This document shows positions 44,032 through 57,919 of a stretch of DNA of 64,000 bases, in pieces. The stretch lies in NCBI GenBank assembly GCA_027886175.1, contig JAJNNQ010000026.1, positions 31,266,001 to 31,330,000 on the forward strand. The letters run 5' to 3'. Made by a program: the position numbers and the translations under genes. The DNA comes from Phylloscopus collybita (taxonomy: Eukaryota; Chordata; Aves; Passeriformes; Phylloscopidae). Under the pieces are notes generated by a model. It did not search any database, was not told where the DNA came from, and was given only the letters and a program-made list of their open reading frames with translations. Position 1 is the first letter of the stretch. Every line of letters begins with the position of its first letter.

Positions 44032-44182
44032 CTTTTCATAAGAATTTCCTTAAGAGATTGCTTAACACTTTGTCTTATCTGATCAGCAGAAGGCTTGGAA
44101 GCTGGCACAGCTGGCAGGTGTGTTGCACTAATGGATCCTTTCTCATTTTTCTTTTTCTTGATTTCTTGTTTCTCATGCATAC
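44032..44182 (-). CDS. PHF3: PHF3 exon: TFIIS-central-like domain, start
   Basis: 151 bp, two bases in and two out. It reads MHEKQEIKKKKNEKGSISAT then HLPAVPASKPSADQIRQSVK and QSLKEILMK plus the AG of Arg. A lysine-rich patch (KKKKNEK) may be a nuclear localisation signal, and the helix 'IRQSVKQSLKEIL' opens the TFS2M domain. The intron downstream is only 127 bases. Confidence 0.96.
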
Positions 44183-45646
44183 CTATCAAAATGCACAGTT
44201 AGAAAGTGTAAAATAGTCAAGTAGGTTTACTTATGGACTTTTGCTGCTGATGGAATTACTTTCATGAAATTTTATTTTTAAACTGTTAAGAATTGATCCT
44301 CAGGAAGAAGGAGTGGACACCCAGGATGGATGGTTTGTGTTTGGTTGGGGTTTTTTTCTTCTTTGGTTTGAACTTAATGTTACATAGATTAATCCAAAAT
44401 AAACACTTCCTTAGCAAAAACGGGTTTGCTCTTTGATTTGCAGCATGTTCTTCTACACCAAATCAAGATGACCAGTGCTCATTAGCTTGATCTTAATTTT
44501 TGACTCTGAATTTTTGGAACAGCACAGATTCATTTTTCAATGAATAAATTGAGAAATAATATACTATGAAGCACATACAAGCATAATAAGCTTTACTTTA
44601 AAATACCATTTTACATTAAACTTTGCATTTCTGCATCTGTTACCATCAAAATTATTTCAATTATAATAATCTCCTGACTCAAGTAACACTCAAGGTCATT
44701 ATAAGGTTTGTGTCACAAATAATACAAATAATGGATAAGTCTAATCAAACCAAAATCATTAGAGAAAAATTACTAATTTTCAGCAAGTCAACTGAAAGTT
44801 CATTTGTATCACCACGTGAACACGTCACTAATTTTGAGCAGCACCCTTCTATTTAGGAACACAATGGGAAATGAATAATATTATTTTTTTCATTTTATAG
44901 TCAGAAAAAAAGGAAAAAATTGAAGACTGATAAAGAGAAGAGCTGAATTATATATTTTTAAACCAAAATTCAAAGCTTGAGTTTCAGAGCAAAAGACACA
45001 AACAGCTTTGTTGTTGAGCTTTCAGTCCCACATGGCAACAAATTCACATTACAATGATCTTAGAAGAAAAATGCTTCCAGGAAGGGAACTGGGGAGAGGA
45101 CAGAAGTTGCTGGGAGGGTAAGTATGTCCCTTCAACCTTCCAAATGAAGTTTACATGAAAATCTGACGACTCAGCAAGCAATATAATGTTCCCCTTTGAA
45201 ATGAGTTGATAAAACTGTCAATTTGTTATTTATTATCAAAAGACATCAGTAAATCAAAATGTAATTTATACAGCTATTAAATCAGTTTTATGTATTCAAA
45301 GCCTTTCATCATATTTTATGAGAGAGTTTTTTTAAGTCTCATACAACATAAAATTAAACTTAATACAGACAGGTCTGTGTACTTCTCCCACTTTTGATTA
45401 TGTGAACATCCTCTACTCTTGAAACAGGAAACACACACGTACCTAGGACACATCTACCTACTAAATAAAACTGAAAGAGAAATGAGAAAAAAAGATGATA
45501 AATGTTATGGGAAAAACAGCTCTTCAGATCGTCATCACGTCCACTATGAAAATGATTTGAAAAACCGATGCTATAAAGAAAGATATCATCCTCCACTGTA
45601 CACAGATGTGAACTGCAGCATGAAGGACATCCCCAAACCTTGGTAC
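44183..45646 (-). other. PHF3: PHF3 intron
   Basis: 1.46 kb, AT-rich, nothing recognisable. Confidence 0.8.
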
Positions 45647-45824
45647 CTGATTTTGTGGACCTTTCCACTGTACTAGGGGATTCTTTACTTATTTTTTCAT
45701 TTTTATCTTCAGAGGACCGCCGAGGAATTGTAGCAGTTTGTGATCCTTTCCGAGCAGGAACATGCTGCCCTTTTTTAGTATCTGAGTCTCTGGACTCCGG
45801 TAAATTCTTCCCATCCCCAGATTC
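45647..45824 (-). CDS. PHF3: PHF3 exon: linker after the PHD finger
   Basis: 178 bp, phase 0 in and one base out. It reads ESGDGKNLPESRDSDTKKGQ then HVPARKGSQTATIPRRSSED and KNEKISKESPSTVERSTKS plus the first base of Gly. It is a charged, Ser-rich, probably disordered linker. The donor is GTACCA, a non-consensus +3 to +6 but in phase with both neighbours. Confidence 0.94.
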
Positions 45825-46852
45825 CTGAAAGAAACATTTACACGTTAGCATGCTACTGAATGCTACAATCAACCTCTACGTAATTATCACATATTTTTCC
45901 CATTTCTTCCTTTTTACACTGTACAATGTATACCCTGGATTAATGTGCCACCATATAATTTTCAGAAGAATTACTGAACAATATCCCAAATTACTGCCAA
46001 GCATTGCTTAGCAATCTTTTTTAAATACTGGCTTAAGATACAGAACAGACAATTTGCATTTAAGCTCTGTGCTGACAACCACTAAGTTTGCAGTCATTTT
46101 AGAAAGTCCTATGAACATCCCTCAACCCATTTTAGCCACAAAGGTCACTGATGTTTAGAAAGCACATGTAACTTAAAATTAAAAAGAACAGCTTACATTC
46201 CAGAATTTCAATAATACTACTCAGAAATAAGACAGGATTACTCATGATTATATTACCATTAATACAACTTTATATACTAACAGACTGAAAAATTGTCTCA
46301 ATAATCTTTGTAAATTATCCTTCGGTTAGTAAAATTAGACATAAAAAGTAGAAAAGCCCCAATCAAAGCACTGTGGTTTTTTTTCTACAGTCAATCCAAA
46401 ATAAAAACAATCAAAACTAAAATACTGTTGTCGTGTTGTTTCATATTGTTTATCTGCAGCTTATAACACATAGCAAATTGACATATATCCTATAATACAT
46501 TTAGAAATCTGAAAGAAAAATGCACTAGGTTCTTCACTGTTTCTTTGTAAACCTGTATGTATAGGTTTATATACACATACAGGAGTAGAACTTCGATGAT
46601 CTTTACGTGTCTCTTCCAACTTGGGATGTTCTATATGCGTATGACATGCACATATCCCTGCTCAATATAAGAAGAGTTTAGCAATATCCTCTTGAAAGAG
46701 TTAAGCCATTTAGAAACTGAAGTAACTTTGCAAATAATTTAAATTAGATTCACAAAGATATCTGAAACATGGTCTATTAACTGGCAATGGGACAAGCAGA
46801 AACCTTCTAACCCCTGTAATGAAAAGAACTTAAAACATTAAGTAAGACTCAC
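45825..46852 (-). other. PHF3: PHF3 intron
   Basis: 1.03 kb of AT-rich sequence. No exon or repeat recognised. Confidence 0.8.
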
Positions 46853-47174
46853 TCGTCTGAAGATTTTGACTTTGTGCTTCCCAGGGTCCTCTGTTTGCTT
46901 TGTTTTTTCAGTTGCATTTAGATTACAAGTAGGTGTTTGCTTTGACACCCCCAGTTTTTCACACTCAATTGTTTTTTCTTCTTTATGCTCAAGTTTCACT
47001 TGAGTATCTGGTGTATTTTGATCAGAACACTCCATTTTTTTGTCTTCTTCAGCACAGCATTTCACACACACATACTCTTTATCTTCTTCACCCATCTGCT
47101 GTGCTTGAGAAAGGCTCAGTCCAACACAATCACCATGAAACCAATCATCACATCTACCACAACCTACCATAAAC
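46853..47174 (-). CDS. PHF3: PHF3 exon: C-terminal two-thirds of the PHD finger
   Basis: 322 bp, starting with the last base of an Arg codon. It reads FMVGCGRCDDWFHGDCVGLS and then YVCVKCC. With CGFC from the upstream exon this gives the C4HC3 zinc-binding set of a PHD finger: Cys pairs CGFC and CGRC, the His and Cys of WFHGDC, and CVKC. An acidic and lysine-rich linker follows, ending KVKIFRR. PHD fingers usually read histone tails; the ligand of the PHF3 finger is not evident from the sequence. Confidence 0.97.
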
Positions 47175-50100
47175 CTGAAAAAAAAGTAAGACATAACTCA
47201 GTGAAAACTGTGAAAGACTATGAAAGAAGATACAGCACCTTCAGCAGGATGTATCATAAGTGGTTTGATTTGTGCATCTCAGTCATTTGTTCTTACCTAT
47301 CAAGTGCTTTTCTTTGGTGCTTTACATCCATCTCCAGCCTTACAACATGGTATGATCTTCCTGAGGTTTTTTTTTTTGCCTTTTTGCTTTTTACAGTAGT
47401 CCAAAAGACTATAAAAACCTCACTGTGTCTGTGTAACTTGCTCTCAAATCCTACTAAGCTTCTTTTCAGACTACTACCAATGTTTCTATGAATGTTAAAA
47501 CACTAAACCAAAACCCCAGTAACTCTCAGAAACAGTAAATTTGTTTGAAAAGACTTGAAAATTTTCTGCAAGATATTATCCTTGCTATCTTACAAATGTG
47601 ATTGTCATCATTCATCACAAACACATCAACAGCTGCAATCTTTCACAGCAGTATGAGATCTTTAAATATTTCCACAGACAATGGGCCTAACAACCTATTC
47701 TAAATTAGCTGGTATTTTACATCTCATTCCTTAGACCATTATTACTAAATTATTTCCAGAAAAGTTGCTTTTCATTCTCTTTACTGGTAAATATGGGGCC
47801 AGAAGCTTGGCTTCCAAAACCACCTCTCCAGCTTGGAGTGTGTTTTCTTTTAAATAAGGTATACACTTTTGCACTACTCAGCTATTTTATTCAGAGCTAA
47901 TATTTATTTAAAGAATGTTTCAAACATCAAAATGACTATCCTTTAAAGGACACCCTTCAACTCACAAGTCACTTAACTGCATTATTTTAAAAGCAGAATC
48001 AACTTTAAATAGTACTTTCAAAGCACAGTAAAGATCACCTGGTCTAAAATAAAAGCGTAATTTCTGCCTATTTTGTGGAAGCATTTTGAAAACTTCATCA
48101 GGTATCATGAATACCTATATGCACTGATAGGTACAATATCCAGTGCAAGTATTTGGGAACGACGTGGAATTTCAAAGTTCCACAGGCTAAAAACCAACTA
48201 CTTCCAGGAGACTTACAAGGTAGGAATTATTTTTAAGAAATAATGAATCTGGCCTTCAAATGACAGAGGAAGAGCTCTTGCAATATCCACTTACATTCTC
48301 TTTCCCCTTTCATATTTTTGATGTGGCAGGGGAAGTGAGGGTTGTTTGTTGTTGTTTTTGTGTGTGTTTTTGTTTGTTGATGTGTTTTTGTTCAATTCTT
48401 CTTTCTTTCTTATTTTCTTTTTGTTTTATACTTACATAAACTATATCCAAGATAAGTACTTGAACATATAGTTTGGACAAAAAAACCCAGAAAGACTGCA
48501 AGTGTATTCAAGAAAGTTGAAGTTCTTTGTTAATACTAAAAAAATTATTTACTGAATTCCTAGGTTTTGAATTTCATAGAAGACAGACCTGACATAAAAA
48601 GTAATTCAAGAAAACCTGGTTGTTTCAGCAATATATTTAAGAGCTAAATACACTGACCTGCAAACCCTATTTCTTTCATCTAATACCTTATAGATATCTT
48701 GCATAAGGTGATTCTAGGCAAAATGGTTCCTAACTTATGTATGTCCCCACTCAGTCTAGGATCTGCAAACTTACCTACTTGACAGAACCATATAAATATT
48801 ACAGGTTGTGTTTAAAGCAACTCTTACTCTGCAGAACTATAAATAAATGTTCCAGGTGGCCTGATGGAGGTATTGTATTCAAAAACTACTGTTTACCTCA
48901 AAGAGATGAAAACTCTTATTAACAGCAGACATTTGAAACAAGAGAACAGAAGAAAAAACTATCTTTATGTTGTGTCCCTACCTACTGAAAATATGTCAGG
49001 ATTACACTCTGCTGAAGAAAATATTATTTTGACGCAAAAGCAGTATGAGAAGCTTTAGAGGTCCATCAGATTGAGGAAAAGCCTATGATGATGTTTGCTA
49101 GATTTGAAGAAACCAGTTTTTAAACTAGTTTGGGAAGAAAAGTATTTTCCCATTTTGAATTTTCATTTTCTGAGATGCAAGTACATTAACAAGTATTACA
49201 TGTCATTAGCAAACAATATCTGCCCATCTACTTCATAATTTTAATTAGGATTGCAGAGGTTCCTTCACATTTTCTCAGTATCTCAATCTTTTCAGATTCA
49301 TGGTCCAGCAAATTGCAAGAGCAAGAAAGGTAATGCAAGGGCACAATTACTTCTGATGGTCTCAGCAGAGTAATACCACAGCATTTGGTATGGTATTTCA
49401 TACACAACAGAAAAACAAGAAAGAAGTGAAAGGACTGCTACACAAAGCTCACTGCTTCTTTCTGAGAGCCTAGAGCCAAACATTCATGGGGAGGTAGTAT
49501 AAAGTGAGCACCTATTTCATAACTGTAAGGGTCCACAGTGGGTGCTGTACACAGAACACATCTTGCACCACTCCAATAAAATACCAGTAAAGCCCTGGGA
49601 ACACTGAAACTGGTTCCAAAAATTCCCCACGTAAGATTTTCTTTAAAAACTGAAATAAAGTCAAACCACACAGCCAAAGCATCATGCTTAAAGGGTGTTT
49701 TGGTGTCCTAAGGAATTAATGCCTGTTGTTCAAAAATAAAAGGAAACCAAGAATACACCATCATGAAGCCACAACTACAATTAATTGAATTTTTATTAAA
49801 ATATACGTATTTTTTCCTCAGTTTGTAAATTCAGGCATCAGAGACTAATTTGTCATACGAGGAAGATGGATTGCAGCGCTCAGTAACCAACAAACTTTTG
49901 ATTCGTATTTAGAAAACGGATATTTGCTGAAGAGGTTAAACTAAAATACACAAGATGCTGCACACTTTCAACTTTAAATTGACAGCACATGGAATTTTCA
50001 GCTTAGCTCACACATATTAAGGGGGGTAATAGAGATGTTATGTAAGTAAGGCACCAGGATAGGTATCCAGTTTTAAATCTTTATTTTCACGTCTATCAAA

Positions 50101-50447
50101 TAAATAATAAAAATTTTAAAAATCAAAAAACCCTATAATAAATTCAGCTAAGAAAAGATCATTCTTCACTAAGACTACACACTGAGACAGAGATGTCATT
50201 CAAGCAAACTACTGAAGACGGAAGATTCATTTGGCTTCATTCCAGTCTTCCCAACAAGGTTTCAGTTACACTGTATTTTAACACACACAACAAAACTCCA
50301 AAATGCAGGATTCAGAAACCAAGACTACAAAAAGAATCAGGAAATGTCCATGACACCTGTTCTATAAAACAGAATGCATTGTTTACAATTGTTTTGTTTA
50401 AACCTAGTTATACAAAACGGTAATAAAAATACTGGTGCTGCCTGCCT

Positions 50448-50478
<31 letters not shown>

Positions 50479-50480
50479 TA
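50448..50480. repeat. Microsatellite A15(TA)9
   Basis: An A run is followed by about nine TA units, then AATAATAAAAT. A simple repeat that should be length-variable. Confidence 0.95.
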
Positions 50481-53400
50481 ATAATAAAATAAAATATCAC
50501 TATTTCTACTAATTGGGTTTTTTCCCCCAACTAGTCAAATGCAAGACTGGAACTTTTGAGGCTGGGAGAGAACATACTGATTTTGATACCAGTAATGCAG
50601 AGAATCCTTTTTACCATAAGGCCACTTTTACATCTCTGTCTGTTTCTCCCATCTGCACACAAAACAACTATGATTTGTAGCAATTATAATTAGATAATGG
50701 GCAATGTTCAAACTATATAGGGGAGTCAAGAAAAACTGAAGCCTGTTTTGAAGGCTCAAGGATGTCCTTTTGCACAGTTGTTATTTTTGACTGAAGCAGT
50801 TCTGGTATCTTGGCCTAGTAAAAGATCAAAGTTTCTGACTGCAGATTGCTTCAAATTTGAAGTGCAGGACTTTTACCCATGTTGTAAGGCTGGATTGGAA
50901 GATGTAAAGCTGAAAGAGAAAGAAAAATATGTTTTAAAATACTAAATCATGCCACATTCAATGAAAGACTAGCTTTCATTGGACTTTATTATAAAAATTT
51001 TTTTGGAAGAAAAAGTTTTTAAAAAACTGACAGGTGACAGCAGACAGTACTATAGCTCATTGAGACTTTGCATAGAGTATGCTACTGTTTCATTCCTTTA
51101 AAGAATCCCCTTGGTGGTACACATATCAGCATGAAAAGAGACACCTTAAAATCAGAAAGTAATAGATGAAGCATAAAAAAAGGCAGAATAATTAAAGCAA
51201 ACCTGCCACAATCTCTCTTATGATCAGAAGACTTTCTTTGGTGTGTTATTTGTAGTAAATTTAATTCATTTGTTAGATGAAAATATCAGGCTTGGAAAAT
51301 TTATTTTCTAAATACATGGGCCATGTTTTAAAATTACCTTAATATATTCAAATTATGTAATAGCAGCAAGTTTCCAGAGAAAATTTTTACTGTAAAATGG
51401 GCAGAAACCACCTTACTCATAAAAGAGCTTTTCATTGTAAAGCTATACTTAAGTAAAACAAAATAAAAATCAGGAGCTGTCAAGAGTTATTCAGTGTGGG
51501 ATGGTAATTAGCATTTTAATATTAATTAATAATGTAAGTTGCATTGCCACAGAGTATCATCTAGTTTCGTAACAATTGCTTCTCTTTAAATCTTCATATT
51601 AGTGGTACATAGCAATTGGGAAAAATACCACAACAGGACCCAAATCTTAACCAACCCCCCCCCCAACAAACAAAAAAAAACCCCACCCAAACCAAATTAC
51701 TCAAAATAACACCCTAGTCCTAAACTCATCTAAGAGGAGTAAACCCACTGTGCACTTTTTAAAGACTTCAGTATTTAAAGCAAGTCTCCCATTTGCACTT
51801 TTTCCCTTTATGGCACCATTCATCAATCTTCTATAGACCTGTTGTCAACTTGCATTAACATTTCAACTGTGTTTCCCTGCTGCACTGATGCTACACTCCA
51901 GTCAATGTTAAAGCAGGGACAAGATATTCATGGCATGGCAGCTTTAGCAGACTCTATGTTCCACATCAGTATGGCTTGATACAAAGCTCAAATGAAGTAT
52001 GGAATGTCCAAAAAAAAAATTAAAAATCTACACTGCCTTGTAAGCACACAGACACGAGCAGCTCCACTTGTTTCTTTTTTGACCAAGTTTAACACAAGTG
52101 ACATGATTTTTCAAGTTCTGATCTTCTAGAAAAAACCCACAAACCTATCTCAATCACTATCAGAAGACCTCTTTATAAGGAATTTGCAGCATACAAAAAA
52201 GACACTGCAAACTTATTGCCTAAGTACTAAATTTCAATAACCTGTATTTTTACATCCTAAGTTTCTTCTCTTCCTTAAAGGCATCAATTTCTTTGCTATT
52301 CATATTACAGGAACCTCTCCAAAAAGGAAGCGGCAGGAAGATAAACAACCCGATGCTTTTTGAATTAAAGATGAATTCATGAAACATGCCAAACAGCAAA
52401 GCCAAAACCACTAAATTTCTCCAGGAACCTGAAAAAAAAATTAGTGTATTTCCTAATATTAATTACAAATCTGTACTGAAAAATTATGTATATACACGCA
52501 CACATGTATATACACATATATATATACAATTATTAAGGGAAGCTCCATTACCAGTGGATTCTACACACGTTGCATGTTGCAGGATAAGCATCATATGCTT
52601 TACAAACTGCATTTATAAGCACTTTGTATTTATGCTCGTCTTTAACAGAATTATTTTAGACAACTTATGGTATCCATTTGCTTGGTTCCTTAATGCCACT
52701 GGTATTAATAATCCTGCCAATACTGCAGCATTGTAACATAATCTGAATAAAATCTACAAATACAATTATGCAACCATAAATAAAAATCACAGCGGAGTCC
52801 TTCCATTCGCTAACTGTACATTACAATGTTGGTGTGTTTATACTGTCATTCAGTTTTTCTACAGCTGTGAGTGGAAAAGCACAATAGCTCTTAATGTTGC
52901 AAGGCTTTTCACAGAGGAAGAAAGCAGTAACAGAGGCAGAAAATTTAAAAGCATCATCCATTACTGTAAACTGATGATATCTTGCATAATCTGCTACTTA
53001 ACATAGTCATACTATCTAATGAAGGTTTACTAGAACTCAGGCACCATCATTATTCTAATTACTGTTCCTTGTGAAGAATGTTCTCACAACAAATTGTTGT
53101 ATACTATCCACAGATGCCAAATATCACCACCCTAAAAGAAATATGCATGTGTAATTTTAGTCTGGCTGTAAGTTTGGAGCCTTAAGCTCCTTTCTCAACC
53201 ACTCTCTTTTGTACTGGCTGTGCAAATTTTATGATAACCTGGATCCACTATAATTTACTGACATTTTGCACTACTTTTAAAATAAAAATCTCCTAATAAC
53301 CTTTACTACAGGTAAAAACGGTTTGCAGTTTGCACCCATCAGCCGAAGTACTTTTCTGTACTACAGTTCTGAAGGAACTTTTAAGAATTACATGTAAGCA

Positions 53401-53594
53401 AGAGATCAGGAACACTGTACCTTTACTAAATTAACTTCAGCACTTTCCAATTAATTACCTTTTAGAACATTACTAACTTTTCCTCCATATTAAAGCACAG
53501 TTGAAATGTGGAGGGAAAGGAATACCCTAAATAAAATCTACTGTATCACTTAATTTTTCTGTGAGGTCTGAGGTCAGTTTGTGTCTGATCACTC

Positions 53595-53770
53595 AAACTG
53601 GATTATCAAAACCCCAGCAACAAAACAAACAAACAAACAAACCAAACACAAAACCAGGAAAAAAACCAAAACCAAAACCCCCCAAAACCCCCCACAACAA
53701 CACCAGAAAAAAACCCACAAAACAACAGCAGAAGAGAATCCTCAAACTCCCATACCATTTTTAAAAAAAA
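53595..53770. repeat. A/C-rich low-complexity tract
   Basis: The + strand is almost free of G and T for about 150 bases: AAAC units near 53622-53645, AACC units, then C6A4C6 at 53678-53693 and AAC/ACC units. The two open frames here (rich in Lys, Pro, Thr) are artefacts of composition. Confidence 0.93.
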
Positions 53771-56700
53771 TCTTACTTGGAACTGTTGAAATCAAGAGAA
53801 AGTCACCAAATTAAAGTTACAAACTTGCTCTGTGATAATGCTTTCTAGAACATTTGCTTAGAAACAGGGTATCTCAAGTTGTCTACTACGAATTATTCAT
53901 CCAAAACTGATCAAACTTCTTGTTAAAGATGGACTACAGACAAGGGAGACAATCTGAAAAATGTCTGTTAGATTTTGTCTGTTTGTACAAACAAGGAACC
54001 AGTTCAGCCCTCCAGCCTGCAGAGAATTTGAACATCTACAGTAAAAACCAGACAAATCTTACATTAGCAAATTTCTCAATGTCTGCAGAGCTACCATCTT
54101 AATTTAGCACTATGCCAAGAAATTACATACTATTTTTAAAATTCAGCTATCTTTGACAACCTTTAATCTGTATTCTGGAAAAGTAACTATTGTTTGTGAC
54201 AAAGCTCAGCATTTTCAGCATCACTCAGATTCATTAGGAATTTGAGTAGTAACTTCAATCTAACATTTTTCAATGTAATATGCATATCCATACACACTTT
54301 TCATCTATAGATAAATGAAAATTTTTGCATATGATTTATGTTATTAGCTGTTTAGAAAACATCTGACAGTAATATGGGAACATGCTGGCAACATCAAACA
54401 CGTTGAAAATAATACTATGAGCAACAACAATTCATGCCTTGCACTGAAAAAATACCCTTTGAAGTGTGCTGAAAATTACAAAAAGTAAATTGTCATCTGA
54501 CTTGTGCAGAAACACAAGGCTTAGTTTCCACATGAAAGAGCAATTCTTTTTACTAATGTAGCAAAGATACCTCACAATACATCAAGCAAACAGGCTGAGA
54601 GCCCTAAAGCAAATTACTGACAACCCACTCTCTCAGTAATGAAAAAATATATATAACAGCTATGATGGTTACAGCTTATAAACTTCAAGACAAATACAAA
54701 AGAGAGCATGAAGTCATTGTTCAAAGCTCAGATGCCCAACGATGATCTATTAACAGAAAGCAAGCAAGCAATGTCTTACAAAGCGAGATGTTATAACTTG
54801 TTAACCTTTTTGATCATGCAAATCTCATGTTTATAAAAGAGAATTTCTCCTTTCCCAGACAAATCCACTGTATCTGAAGCACAAGGTATGCATACTTCAA
54901 CTTTGCATGTGGCCAGTAAATTACTGCATATATTCCTAAAGATATAAATGTACTCCTTTTGTCACGTGCTGATCTGAAATAAAACAACATTGAAGTACCA
55001 TCCTTCTACTGTTGTTTTAGCAGGCAGGGTAAAATTACTCGGGGTCTGTGTAAGGCCTATGTAAGCATCAACCTTTGGGAATTCTGTACACAAAGAAAGC
55101 TGATGCCACGATTTCCACACATTATCTTCAACCTGAATCAATTCTCCAAGCTTGGTGTTACAAATTAGTGGCTTTACATTTATTACAGGCAATACACAAA
55201 GGTTCACGCGACTACTACTCTGTATCCTGAATTTTAAATATGTTACTTTAACATGACATCCTACAAAGCTCTTGGCAAATTATTTCCCAGTTTGGGACTG
55301 CAACTTCAGTTGAACTTCTTTTCCTACAAGCAATTTGTACCACAGCATTGAATAAAATTTCCGAAATTGAAATAACATAGAACAAGATAGAAACACAAAT
55401 GTTGTTTCAAACCTTAGCTCTGCCCTTGACATTTCTTGAACATACAGTCATTTGACAGCATTTGTGTCTTACATTTTCTCATTTTCTCTTACACAACAAA
55501 CCGAGAAAAAAGGGTAGGAGTGACCAGCTAGGTGGTTTCCAAAGGATAACAATAATTCCTTGAAAAGCAGTCCAAATAGCCAATTAAAATCCCCCTTTTA
55601 TTACAGTAAATGTTTATAGTTTTGACTGGTTTCCAAGAGACAGAATTCAAATTCATCATCTTACACTTCTCTTTTGCACTGTACTAGAAGTTTTCTATTT
55701 TTACTGCACTAATAATTAAATTAGGACAAAATGCCAAGACACTGGAGATACGAGTTTTGCTTCCTCTTGTATCTTAATGACAGCAAGTGAATCTGCAAGG
55801 TTTAAGTTACTTGTAGCATAAAACTACGAAGTAATCTGAATAAATTAAAACTTTATTACTTGGGCTAGTAATGATAAAAAGTCATGCACTGATATTCTTC
55901 AATCTTCTGTTATTAAGCATGAAGCTCAATACTGCAAGCTTCCTTATTCCACTACTGTGTCTCAGTCATGTTCTCTATACAAAGATTTTGTGTTTATGTG
56001 CTAAAAATCTTTCTATACATTTAGGAAATCTGATAATCTGCTGCTGAAAGCACTGGCTGTATCAACGGTTTTGCAATGCAGACACAGACAACTCCAACAC
56101 AAAAACCCTAAAACACCAAAGACTGACATTATACTGCCCTGATACCCATAATTGCCATCTGTGGCAATTCATGGGCTGTCTCAATCCAACCTCACCTGGT
56201 GATTCATACACTGTATTATTCTTCTGGCAGCAGTGAGAACTGGCAATGCAAAATTTGGTTTGTTGAACTTAATTCTACATCACTGTGTACCCCTGCATCT
56301 TCTGTAATGCTACTTTGACTTTATAAACTAAACTAAGTAGATTTAACTGAGTCACTGCCACATCTTCCCACACCGATCAGATCCATTTAGTAATAAAAAT
56401 CAAGACTTTCTGAACTCTGACATTAAAAAAATAACACAGAATGCTTAAAAATTAGCAAAAATAGAAAGAATATAGCACAAGTTCAAGTCAAAGCTGCATT
56501 TTTAACAGCTATTTAAACTTAAATTAAGTTTAAATTCCAAATACCATATTTTGCTTTAAAAATATCTACAGAAGCATTTTTGTATCCAGAAAGCAGCCTT
56601 CTGGGATGTAATTCACTGAAATGCAGGCTACTCAGTTCTACTGTCCTGGTAAGGCCTAAGATGGCAAAAACTAAGGAAATACAACCTGCTTAAAATTAAA

Positions 56701-57919
56701 CACTCTTACAAAGACACAAATTATAAGAGTCTGAAAAAAAAAAGATTTTTTTTAAAATAAAACCACATGGAACTAAATTTGAGCACCTTCTTCAATCAGG
56801 TAATCCTCGGCAACCAGGCAGAGCAAACCTCTTACAAATTCTTTCAGTAGGTCAAAATGATGCAGTTACTATAGCTGTACAGTAAATGAATTTTCATGTA
56901 TTTGTTTTTCAAATATGACACAATGAGTCAATAAAGCTCAGAAGGGCTTCTGAGATACAAACCAATGCCAAAAAAACCCCCTCAGGTGTCAAAGGTAATT
57001 GTTCCATGTTTCACTCTGATGTATGGAGTTCTAAAGCACAGTCACTAAAAATTACTATTAAAACTTTCTCTCACATAAGCTAATCAAAAATATCTTCAAT
57101 TTGACATTACATAAACAAAAAGTAGGCTAGCAGTAGAACAGCAACAAAAATTACTTCAGTATTAAAACACAGTAAGTGTAATAAAGGAATACTTATTCTT
57201 GGACTGACAGATCATCAGTGAAACCCAATGGTCTTTTTCAGCTCACTTACTGTGTAGAGTAAGTTTTGCCACAGAGGGATATTATCAACTTCAAATGCAA
57301 CCTCATTATTAAGTTTAAAGGCAATTTCAAATATGCCCAAATATGTAAGTTTTGTGGGGTTTTTTTCATGTTCTTCTTTCTCTCTTCCCTGCCAACTACT
57401 TAATTACTGTTACATGAAACCTCACTGCAATGATTACACAAAGTGAAAAAAGCCTTGCATCTCTACTTATTAGAATTGGACCTGTATCAGATAAAAGTCA
57501 CATGCAAACAACTATTTGATTTTTTTAGTTTATGGTGATCCTTCCACTTAGGAGGTCTCTGGAAAGAAGGAAATGACAACCTGGAACACAGAAGTTTCTT
57601 TCCTATGAAAAAATGTCAAGTTTAAAGTGCATAATTAAACAGCGTAGAAGAATTATACATTCATCAAATTATGTACTTATATAATAAAACCTTTCAATTC
57701 AAACTTTTGGGCCAAACTAGTTTCCAATGCTCTGTTTAAATGAACAACAAAAAAAAAGTTTCTGAGTGCAAAGGAAATTAACTGACTGTATGACATACAG
57801 ACTTGTACTGCAAGACTACGACTTTGATTTGGCACGAGCAGCGTGAAACATTTGGTGGAAGGGAAACAATTATCTTCCAAGACCAGTAATAAATTCCTTA
57901 GACACACTGCCACACACAC

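Larger units (their letters stand above)
47175..57919 (-). other. PHF3: Long PHF3 intron (10.7 kb) dividing the PHD finger
   Basis: AT-rich throughout. It holds A15(TA)9 at 50448-50480, a C10 run at 51655-51664, an A/C-rich tract at 53595-53770, and a GT/AT patch near 52480-52530. No coding exon was found. The split codon (AG|G, Arg) joins the flanking exons directly inside the PHD finger. Confidence 0.85.

Noticed and set aside
53561..53814. Lys/Pro/Thr-rich open frames
   Set aside because: Product of the A/C-rich low-complexity tract.
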